A stretch of DNA of 5,333 nucleotides from Pseudomonadota bacterium (lineage in GTDB: Bacteria > Pseudomonadota > Alphaproteobacteria > Rhizobiales > Xanthobacteraceae): the NCBI GenBank assembly GCA_023405565.1, contig JAEXXW010000669.1, positions 1-5,333 of the forward strand. The letters are read 5' to 3'. Of the stretch, positions 1 through 5,333 are shown in pieces. The stretch's first letter is position 1; each line of letters starts with the position of its first letter. The position numbers and the translations under genes are program-made. Under the pieces are notes generated by a model that was not told where the DNA came from, searched no databases, and saw only the letters and a program-made list of their open reading frames with translations.

Positions 1-1859
1 GTTCGGGCGGTGGCGGCGACGTCACGCAGAATGACAGCGATCCGGAAGGCAGCGTGATTGTCGTCAAGACCGTTCGGCACATCGTCGTCTCCGAAGGCGG
101 TCAGGAAGTGCCCGGCCCCGCCGTGACGGTCGGCGCAGCAGGCGCAACGATCGAGGGGACCTATGGGACTCTCACCATTCATCCCGACGGCACCTATACG
201 TTCACACCTAACGACGCATTCAAGTCGCTTGCGGAGGGCGTCAACGCTTTCGACAAATTCCAGTACACGATCAGCGATCCGTTCGGCGCAACGGCCACCG
301 CTGTTCTGACGATCAATCTGACGGGCGAGAATGACGCGCCGGTCGCGACCAACGATACAGCACAGAACGGGGCTGAAGGCATTCCTGCCGGGAACGTGCT
401 GAAAAATGATACTGACCCGGACAACGGAGACATCCTTTCGGTTGTCAGCGCGCGGCATCTCGGTGGAGAAGGCGGCGAAGGGGGACATCAGCCAACGTCC
501 CTTAACGGCGAGGGCGAAGACGGCACAACCATTGTCGAAGGCGATTACGGCACGCTGTATCTGAACGCGGATGGCTCCTACACGTTCGTGCCGAACGAAA
601 CATTTGAGAGTCTCGCACAGGGCGAGCACGCGCAGGACCAGTTTGAATACACGGTCTCCGATGGGCATGGCGGAACTGCAACGGCGGTCCTGACAATCAA
701 TCTCAGCGGCGTGAACGATGCGCCGGTTGCTGTCGACGATGTCGAGGGCAGCGCCGAAGGCGGCAATGTTCTGAACAATGACAGCGATCCGGATAACGAC
801 AGCATCGCGGTCTCCAGCGTTCGGCATTGGGCGAACGGAGAACCATCCGGTGAAAGTATCGGTGTCGGCAGCGAAGGTGCGCGCATTGAAGGCACTTACG
901 GCACGCTGATCCTGTACGCTGATGGCACATACGATTTCGAGCCGAATGAGGCCTACGCGCAGTTGCCTTATGGCCAGTCAGTGATCGACCAGTTCCAGTA
1001 TACGATCACCGACTCATCGGGTGCCACCGCCTCGGCGATCCTCACCATTACACTCAATGGCGAAAACGACGCACCGTCAGCAGCGCCGGATGTGGACGGC
1101 GTTGCTGCCGCTGGCCTCGTTGACGGCAAATGGACACCGGGCGATCCACTGGCGACCGGCAATGTCCTGGCCAATGACACTGATCCCGATGCTGGCGACA
1201 GCCTCAAGGTGATAGGCGTTCATGCTGGCACTACTTCGGAGAGTCAGGGCGCGGGTTCGATCAACACGATCGTTCAAGGAAAATACGGCTACCTCGTCCT
1301 GCTGCAGAACGGCACCTACGTCTATACGCTGAACAACCTGGACGCCGATACGATCGGGCTGGGCGAAGGCGAACACGGCAAGGACGTCTTCACCTACACG
1401 ATCAAAGACGCGAGCGGCGCAACCTCAACCGCGACACTGGAGATCGATGTCGCTGGCGCCAATTCCGCACCTGTTATCACCGGCGGCGTCAGCCGCGGAT
1501 CGGTTACGGAAGACAGTCAGGCCGCTAACACCGCATCGGGCACTCTGACCAAGAGCGATGTCGATCATGACGACACCGGCGCGAATGATGCTTGGTCGAT
1601 CCATGCGCAGAATGGCCAAGTCTACGAGGAAGGCAGCATAACGAAAGTCCATGGCACATACGGCTATTTGACCATCGATCAGGATGGAGTTTGGACTTAC
1701 GTGCTGGATAATTCGCGGGCGGCGACGCAAGCGTTGCAGGCGGGCGAGAAAAAGATCGAGACCTTCACCGTCGTGGTGACCGATCAGCATGGTGCATCCG
1801 ACACGCAGACTGTGCGCGTGACCGTCAACGGCGCAGACGACAATCACGCTCCGGTTGCC
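1..1859 (+). repeat. Five tandem VCBS/cadherin-like protein repeats
   Basis: Five units of roughly 115-130 residues each end in a motif of the NDAPVA type. Approximate boundaries are 1-347 (left-truncated), 348-731, 732-1082, 1083-1478 and 1479-1859. Most units open with a calcium-site-like motif (NDTDPDNGD, NDSDPDNDS, NDTDPDAGD). Each carries a central GTYGTL-like strand followed by a DGTYTF-like strand, then a QFEYTVSDGHGG-like segment and a final beta strand. Units 1-3 are most alike (VRHI, ARHL and VRHW at equivalent positions). Units 4 and 5 are more diverged, with KYGYL and TYGYL in place of TYGTL. Loops after the opening motif vary in length and are rich in Gly, Glu and Ser. In known RTX adhesins such repeats form a calcium-stiffened stalk; that role is inferred here. 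Confidence 0.88.
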
Positions 1860-3290
1860 ACCAACGACGTCTTCGAGAACATCCCGCTCGGGTGGTCGAT
1901 CGGACCCGACAATCATCTCTACAAATATGTCGCCGACTCGCTGGTGAGCTGGCAGGACGCGCGTGCCGCGGCCATCGCCGCCGGCGGCTATCTGGCGACC
2001 ATATCGAGCGAAGCCGAAAACAATCGTATTTTCGATCTGGTCGGCAACAAGATCGCCTGGCTCGGCGGAACGGATGCCGCCATCGAAGGTCAATGGCAAT
2101 GGGTGTCCGAAAGCGGCAGCACGGCCTTCGGTTTCACCAAATGGGCCGGCGGCGAGCCGAACAATCTGTTCAACGAAGATTATCTCGCCACCTGGGGCAA
2201 CGGCACCTGGAACGACCTCGCCGATAATTTCTTCGCCCGCGTCGCTGCCGGCATCGACGGTTATGTGATCGAACGCAACGGCGTCGCAGGGGCCCATTAT
2301 CTTCAGATCACCGAGGACGCGCCGGCCTTCATCCCGTCGGCGCTGCTGCTGGCGAACGACACCGATGGCGACGGCGATTTTCTTTCTGTCAGCACCGTTT
2401 CGGGATGGAGCACGGCCGGCGCAAAGATCACCTTCTCGGGCGGCATCATCACCTACGATGCAACCTATTCGAAGCAAATCCAGTCTCTTGCCGCCGGCCA
2501 GACCGCAACGGATACGTTCGAATATACGATCGATGATGGCCATGGCGGCACATCGACGGCCACCGTGACGGTCACCGTCAACGGGCTGAACGACGCACCG
2601 ACCAAACTTCACTTCGCGGCCAGCGAGCATATCGGCGCCGCCGAAGACAGTTCCGGACTCGACAATTACCGCGTTCTTGGCGATGTCAGCGCATTCGATC
2701 CGGATGCAGGCGACAGCCTTCACTATTCGCTCGGGTCCGGCTCATCGAACCGCTTCACGCTTTCGAACGATGGCGTCCTGTCCACTGGACGCAGCGACGT
2801 GGACAGCGGCACCTACAACCTGAAACTCGTTGCAACGGATCAAGCTGGAGCGTCCACGTCCAAAGACCTGACGATCTGGATCGACGATAACAGCAGCAAC
2901 GGCAACAGCATGAAGTCGTTTGCTCACATGACAGGCGACATCATCGCATTCGGACGCGGCGGCAACGACACCATCACCACCGGCTCCGGCAACGATGTGC
3001 TGATTGGCGGAAAAGGCAATGATACCCTGACCGGCGGTCTGGGTGCCGATACATTCGTGTTCGCACCCAGCAGCGGCAGAGACATCATTACAGATTTCAA
3101 ATCCGAGCAGGGCGACAAGATCGATCTTCGCGCATTCGCACATTTGAATTTTGACGATCTTACGATCGACGTCGTAGGAAACGATTCCATCGTGGATCTG
3201 GGCGACGGCAGCAAGATCACCGTCCAAAATCATACGACCCTCACGGACGCGAACTTCCTCTTCCACCAGAGCGGCAGCCTGTTCGCGTAA
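1..3290 (+). CDS. Large VCBS/cadherin-repeat RTX adhesin with an internal C-type lectin domain (5' partial)
   Basis: This is the C-terminal part of a secreted modular protein, probably a calcium-dependent adhesin exported by the T1SS encoded downstream. The frame is open from position 3. A GTG at 54 is not the true start, because the residues before it (NDSDPEGS) already match the repeat motif NDSDPDND found later. Order of modules: five VCBS/cadherin-like repeats (1-1859), a sixth repeat (1860-2600) interrupted by a C-type lectin-like domain (about 1920-2280), a cadherin-type repeat (about 2604-2888), four RTX nonapeptides (2952-3059), and a C-terminal region with DIITDF and GDKIDL motifs ending in SLFA. 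I see no cysteine anywhere in the visible protein, which is typical of T1SS cargo exported unfolded. No catalytic domain is visible, so adhesion is inferred from architecture. Any N-terminal retention module, as in LapA-type adhesins, would lie outside the window. Family assignment is strong; the ligand is unknown. Confidence 0.93.
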   Translation, partial: SGGGGDVTQNDSDPEGSVIVVKTVRHIVVSEGGQEVPGPAVTVGAAGATIEGTYGTLTIHPDGTYTFTPNDAFKSLAEGVNAFDKFQYTISDPFGATATAVLTINLTGENDAPVATNDTAQNGAEGIPAGNVLKNDTDPDNGDILSVVSARHLGGEGGEGGHQPTSLNGEGEDGTTIVEGDYGTLYLNADGSYTFVPNETFESLAQGEHAQDQFEYTVSDGHGGTATAVLTINLSGVNDAPVAVDDVEGSAEGGNVLNNDSDPDNDSIAVSSVRHWANGEPSGESIGVGSEGARIEGTYGTLILYADGTYDFEPNEAYAQLPYGQSVIDQFQYTITDSSGATASAILTITLNGENDAPSAAPDVDGVAAAGLVDGKWTPGDPLATGNVLANDTDPDAGDSLKVIGVHAGTTSESQGAGSINTIVQGKYGYLVLLQNGTYVYTLNNLDADTIGLGEGEHGKDVFTYTIKDASGATSTATLEIDVAGANSAPVITGGVSRGSVTEDSQAANTASGTLTKSDVDHDDTGANDAWSIHAQNGQVYEEGSITKVHGTYGYLTIDQDGVWTYVLDNSRAATQALQAGEKKIETFTVVVTDQHGASDTQTVRVTVNGADDNHAPVATNDVFENIPLGWSIGPDNHLYKYVADSLVSWQDARAAAIAAGGYLATISSEAENNRIFDLVGNKIAWLGGTDAAIEGQWQWVSESGSTAFGFTKWAGGEPNNLFNEDYLATWGNGTWNDLADNFFARVAAGIDGYVIERNGVAGAHYLQITEDAPAFIPSALLLANDTDGDGDFLSVSTVSGWSTAGAKITFSGGIITYDATYSKQIQSLAAGQTATDTFEYTIDDGHGGTSTATVTVTVNGLNDAPTKLHFAASEHIGAAEDSSGLDNYRVLGDVSAFDPDAGDSLHYSLGSGSSNRFTLSNDGVLSTGRSDVDSGTYNLKLVATDQAGASTSKDLTIWIDDNSSNGNSMKSFAHMTGDIIAFGRGGNDTITTGSGNDVLIGGKGNDTLTGGLGADTFVFAPSSGRDIITDFKSEQGDKIDLRAFAHLNFDDLTIDVVGNDSIVDLGDGSKITVQNHTTLTDANFLFHQSGSLFA
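1860..2600 (+). repeat. Sixth VCBS/cadherin-like repeat, split by a lectin domain
   Basis: The unit begins in the usual way after HAPVA with TNDVFENI (from 1860). Instead of continuing, it runs into the C-type lectin-like domain. The expected remainder resumes at about 2307 with ITEDAPAFIPSALLLAND and the acidic motif NDTDGDGD, then FEYTIDDGHGG and the closing LNDAPTK (to about 2603). Joining the two flanks gives a near-canonical repeat start, so the lectin module appears inserted into the N-terminal edge of the repeat rather than placed between repeats. The resumed half resembles the common tandem-95/cadherin-like form (TEDAPAFIP...LLANDTDGDGD) more than units 1-5 do. Confidence 0.75.
1920..2280 (+). 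other. C-type lectin-like domain (CTLD) within the adhesin
   Basis: The segment of about 120 residues follows the CTLD pattern in order: YKYV at the N-terminal strand, SWQDARAAA and GGYLATISSEAEN for the first two helices, WLGGTD (from 2058) with QWQWVSE for the central core, WAGGEPNN, NED, GTWND and the closing strand YVIE. The calcium site 2 ligands of sugar-binding CTLDs are all present: EPN at 2154-2162, E and D at 2175-2180, and WND at 2208-2216. In characterised family members EPN is associated with mannose-type sugars and QPD with galactose-type, so mannose-like ligands are a reasonable inference but untested. Spacing from EPN to the ED pair is one residue shorter than in mannose-binding protein. 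The cysteines of animal CTLDs are replaced (EDY for EDC, YVIE for the usual YxCE), so the fold would have no disulfides. Confidence 0.88.
2604..2888 (+). other. Cadherin-type repeat preceding the RTX block
   Basis: This module differs from the VCBS units. It reads AAEDSSG, then VSAFDPDAGDSLHYSL, then FTLSNDGVLSTGR, then YNLKLVATDQAGASTSKDL and IWIDDN. The DPDAGD, LSNDGVLST and LKLVATDQAG motifs are the signature strands of bacterial cadherin-like (CA) domains, in which the acidic residues bind calcium between adjacent domains. It links the repeat stalk to the RTX block. The assignment rests on motif order only. Confidence 0.7.
2952..3059 (+). repeat. RTX calcium-binding nonapeptide repeats (about four units)
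   Basis: Four consecutive nine-residue units fit the GGxGxDxUx consensus: GRGGNDTIT, TGSGNDVLI, GGKGNDTLT and GGLGADTFV. The last unit runs into the common post-RTX motif ADTFVF. Such repeats fold into a calcium-loaded parallel beta roll once outside the cell and mark the protein as a T1SS substrate. The block is short for a protein of this size. Confidence 0.93.
3060..3287 (+). other. C-terminal T1SS targeting region of the RTX protein
   Basis: After the RTX block the protein continues for about 76 residues with SSGRDIITDF, GDKIDLRAFAHL, a Gly/Asp turn (DLGDGSKITV) and the terminal hydrophobic stretch NFLFHQSGSLFA. DIITDF...GDKIDL is the usual segment following RTX repeats in serralysin-like and other T1SS cargo. 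The uncleaved secretion signal of this class lies in the last several tens of residues, without strict sequence conservation. Its exact limits cannot be read from sequence. Confidence 0.75.
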
Positions 3291-3345
3291 GGCCCCCGCG
3301 CGTTAACCCTGTGCGTCAGCGAATCCGCGACAGACCGGGCCTTTT
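3289..3345 (+). terminator. Possible weak or leaky terminator between cargo and transporter genes
   Basis: AAGGCCC at 3289-3295, overlapping the stop codon of the RTX gene, is an exact inverted match to GGGCCTT at 3337-3343, followed by TT to 3345. The 41-nt interior contains a second hairpin at 3315-3331: GTC(A)GCG paired with CGCGAC, with one bulged A and an AATC loop. The nested structure ends in only four T residues and has a long interior, so it would be inefficient. T1SS operons often have a partial terminator after the cargo gene, so that cargo is made in excess over transporter. That role is inferred here. Confidence 0.35.
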
Positions 3346-3370
3346 GTGGCATGTTGCCGCGTCATGAATT
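3291..3370 (+). other. Intergenic spacer between RTX gene and transporter gene
   Basis: This 80-base gap holds the nested inverted repeats described as a possible terminator. A further small hairpin at 3346-3360 has GTGGCA pairing with TGCCGC around a TGT loop, including one G-T pair, and ends 10 bases before the GTG at 3371. I see no convincing promoter and no good Shine-Dalgarno for the GTG at 3371. An ATG at 3364 opens a frame that stops after four codons (TGA at 3376). Same strand and small gap favour one operon. Confidence 0.6.
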
Positions 3371-4672
3371 GTGGCTGACAAGCCGGAACAGCGGCATAAC
3401 AGACAGATTGCGAACAGGCCGCTGATGGCAAGCGATCCCAGAACGAGTATCGGCACAGTCTCCACCGAACTCACCGCCGCATTGCAGGCCTGCCGCCAGG
3501 CGCTGATCGGCGTCGCGGTATTTTCAGCCGTGAGCAACATCCTGATGCTCACCGGCTCCGTCTTCATGCTCGAAGTCTATGACCGGGTGCTGCCGAGCAA
3601 ATCGGTGCCGACGCTGATCGGCCTGTGCGTGATCGCCGCGTTCCTGTTTGCCATGCTCGGCGCAATCGATCTGATCCGCTCGCGCATCATGGTACGGATC
3701 GGCGCGAGCCTCGACGAATCCCTGAGCGGCCGCGTCTACGAAACGCTCATCCGCCTGCCGCTGAAAGCCGGCAATCGCAGCGACGGGCTGCAGCCGCTGC
3801 GCGATCTCGACAATATCCGCTCATTCCTCTCCGGCTCGGGGCCGATCGCATTTTTCGACCTGCCCTGGCTGCCCGTTTATCTTGGCATCTGTTTTATCTT
3901 CTTTCATTTCTGGATCGGCTTTGCCGCACTGATCGGCGCCATCATCCTCGTCACGCTGACGATCCTGACCGAACGCTGGACCAAAAAGCCGACACAGGAT
4001 TCCACCCGCCACGCGATGATGCGCAACGGGCTGGCCGAGATTTCCATCCGCAATGCCGAAGCAATTACCGCCATGGGCATGGTCCCGCGGATCGCCAGTG
4101 GCTGGGCCGAGGCCAACCGCCGCTACATGGCGAGCCACGGCCGCGCCAGCGATGTGGCCGGCGGGCTCGGCGCGATCTCGAAATCATTCCGGATGCTGGT
4201 GCAGTCCGGTGTGCTCGCGGTCGGCGCATTGCTCGTTATCAATCAGCAGGCCTCTGCCGGCATCATCATCGCCGGCTCCATCCTATCCGCGCGGGCGCTG
4301 GCGCCGGTGGATCTCGCCATCGCCAACTGGAAGGGCTTCCAGGCCGCGCGGCAAAGCTGGGCGCGCCTCAATCGCCTGCTCTCCCTGTTCCCGCCGCAGA
4401 AAGAGATGATGGCGCTGCAGGCCCCGGTGGCGAATCTGTCGGTGGAAAATGCCGCCGCGGCGCCGCCCGGCACGCAGAAGATCGTGTTGCAGGAGGTCGG
4501 CTTCAGCATCCCCGCTGGCAGCGGCCTTGGCATCATCGGACCGAGCGCGTCGGGCAAGTCGTCGCTCGCGCGGTTGCTGGTCGGATTGTGGCAGCCGGTG
4601 CGCGGCACCGTGCGGCTCGATGGTGCCGCGCTCGATCAATGGATGCCGGAAGCGCTCGGCAGGCATATCGGC

Positions 4673-4675
4673 TAA
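4673..4675 (+). other. Premature TAA codon at the Q-loop of the ABC transporter
   Basis: The local translation reads RHIG-stop-LPQNVELLAG, where PrtD-like proteins have GYLPQ followed by a similar VELLAG/VELFAG segment. TAA is one substitution from both Tyr codons, TAC and TAT. The frame before and after is the same (frame of 3371 and of 5186), so this is a substitution and not an indel. The next possible restart in frame is a GTG at 4688, with no Shine-Dalgarno-like sequence in front. A restarted fragment would lack Walker A and could not form a complete ATPase domain by itself. Confidence 0.95.
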
Positions 4676-5170
4676 CTGCCGCAGAATGTGGAATTGCTGG
4701 CCGGCAGCGTGGCGCAGAATATCGCACGGTTCGAAGCGAATGCGGACCCCGAGGCCATCGTCAATGCGGCCAAGACCGCCGGCGTGCATGACCTGATCGT
4801 GCGCCTGCCGGAAGGCTATGAAACGCAGGTCGGTGAACAGGGCAGCGCGCTGTCATCCGGCCAGGCGCAGCGCATCGCCCTGGCCCGTGCGCTCTATGGC
4901 GACCCGTTCCTTGTCGTGCTCGACGAGCCGAATTCCAATCTCGATTTCGATGGCGACGAAGCACTGGCCCGCGCGGTCATGAGTGTGCGCAAGCGCGGCG
5001 GCATCGCCGTCATCATCGCCCATCGGCCGAGCGCCCTGGAGGCGGTCGATCTCGTTCTTGTGATGAGCAATGGCCGCATGCAGCATCCGGTCGGCCCGAA
5101 AGACATGGTGCTGCCAAAAGTGCTACAACGGCCCTCGCAACCGCAGCCGCTGAAAGTCGTGCCGGAGACG

Positions 5171-5177
5171 AGAGGGA
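5171..5177 (+). promoter_or_regulatory. Ribosome binding site for the membrane fusion protein gene
   Basis: AGAGGGA lies about 7-8 bases before the ATG at 5185 and is a purine-rich Shine-Dalgarno match. It supports that ATG as the start and sits inside the end of the transporter frame. The ATGA overlap suggests translational coupling. Confidence 0.6.
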
Positions 5178-5184
5178 CGTCCGC

Positions 5185-5333
5185 ATGAGCGCAGGATCCG
5201 CCACACAGCCGTCGATCCATCGGCATATCATCGCCGGGGCGATTGTCGTTGCCGTGCTTGTCGTCGGCTTCGGCGGCTGGGCCGGCACCACGCAATTGTC
5301 GGGCGCGCTGATCGCGCCGGGACAGATCGTGGT
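5185..5333 (+). CDS. HlyD/PrtE-family T1SS membrane fusion protein (3' partial)
   Basis: Only the first 49 codons are in the window. The protein starts MSAGSATQPSIHRH, a short cytoplasmic tail. A single transmembrane segment follows (IIAGAIVVAVLVVGFGGWAG), then TTQLSGALIAPGQIVV. The last stretch matches the start of the periplasmic part of HlyD-type adaptors, where LSGAVIAPGxVVV-like sequence precedes the beta-barrel and coiled-coil regions. Such proteins bridge the ABC transporter to a TolC-like outer membrane channel. The ATG overlaps the transporter stop by ATGA, so the two genes are co-transcribed and probably translationally coupled. If the upstream TAA is real, coupling could be weakened because ribosomes would leave about 510 bases before this start. 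The identification rests on the N-terminus and context. Confidence 0.88.
   Translation, partial: MSAGSATQPSIHRHIIAGAIVVAVLVVGFGGWAGTTQLSGALIAPGQIV

Larger units (their letters stand above)
3371..5188 (+). pseudogene. PrtD-family T1SS permease/ATPase interrupted by an in-frame TAA
   Basis: This is the inner-membrane ABC exporter that would drive export of the RTX protein. The N-terminal part has the PrtD hallmark (STELTAALQACRQALIGV, LTGSVFMLEVYDRVLPS, SVPTLIGL) and several hydrophobic spans at about 3500-3590, 3605-3680, 3840-3980 and 4200-4300. There is no C39 peptidase-like domain. The nucleotide-binding domain has Walker A GPSASGKSS (4538-4564), signature LSSGQ (4850-4864, for LSGGQ), Walker B FLVVLDE with the catalytic Glu (4907-4927), the PrtD-typical NSNLD, and the H-loop His (5021-5023). 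A TAA at 4673-4675 replaces the Tyr codon expected in the Q-loop motif GYLPQ. The frame is otherwise intact on both sides, giving about 606 codons, normal for the family. As read, the product would stop after 434 residues, with the membrane domain and Walker A only. The GTG start at 3371 has no clear Shine-Dalgarno; ATG at 3425 is an alternative that gives a more usual N-terminus. Either a recent nonsense mutation or a sequencing error fits. Confidence 0.88.

Noticed and set aside
1425..2723. Long open frame of 432 codons on the minus strand, antisense to the adhesin
   Set aside because: It lies wholly opposite a clearly real protein with domain motifs. Its translation shows no recognisable domain, and long antisense frames are common in GC-rich genes with strong codon bias.
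1..3290. Repeated DNA as a possible CRISPR array or mobile element
   Set aside because: The periodicity is at the protein level (VCBS and RTX repeats). There are no short identical direct repeats with unique spacers, no terminal inverted repeats and no transposase.
3342..3370. Possible promoter before the transporter (TTGTGG as a -35 element)
   Set aside because: No -10-like hexamer at suitable spacing before the start. Operon reading from the adhesin gene is the simpler explanation.
3625..4791. Open frame of 388 codons on the plus strand overlapping the transporter, which passes through the TAA position in another frame
   Set aside because: Its translation is Arg/Ala/His-rich low-complexity shadow sequence without motifs. 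The PrtD frame carries all conserved motifs on both sides of the TAA, so no frameshift explains the interruption.
4688..5188. A separate gene starting at GTG 4688 for a standalone ATPase half
   Set aside because: It has no Shine-Dalgarno, starts inside the Q-loop region, lacks Walker A, and is the same frame as the upstream part. It is the 3' remainder of the interrupted transporter gene.

Overview
The window looks like part of a type I secretion (T1SS) locus from a GC-rich Gram-negative bacterium, most likely an alphaproteobacterium. The transporter resembles PrtD-type exporters common in Rhizobiales such as Bradyrhizobium relatives. That placement is a judgement from protein character and base composition, not a search result. 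All genes read on the + strand.

Layout: (1) Positions 1-3290 hold the 3' part of a very large, cysteine-free, modular RTX protein. It has five VCBS/cadherin-like repeats, then a sixth repeat split by a C-type lectin-like domain with a complete EPN...ED...WND calcium/sugar site. A cadherin-type repeat, a short RTX nonapeptide block and a C-terminal T1SS targeting region follow. The reading frame is open at the left edge, so the N-terminus lies outside the window. (2) Positions 3291-3370 are a short spacer that can fold into nested hairpins ending in TTTT, possibly a leaky terminator between cargo and transporter. (3) Positions 3371-5188 encode a PrtD-family T1SS permease/ATPase. It is interrupted in frame by a TAA at 4673-4675, exactly where the aromatic residue of the Q-loop motif GYLPQ should be. 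The same frame continues intact through the signature, Walker B and H-loop motifs. (4) From 5185 to the right edge is the start of an HlyD-type membrane fusion protein, overlapping the transporter stop as ATGA.

As a system, the ABC transporter and the membrane fusion protein would export the RTX protein with a TolC-like outer membrane channel, which is not in this window. The cargo is best read as a secreted or surface calcium-dependent adhesin with a glycan-binding module. If the TAA is real, the dedicated exporter is truncated before half of its ATPase machinery, and the adhesin would need another T1SS. If it is a sequencing error, the locus is a normal cargo-ABC-MFP operon. The two most interesting points are this nonsense codon and the lectin domain nested inside a repeat.
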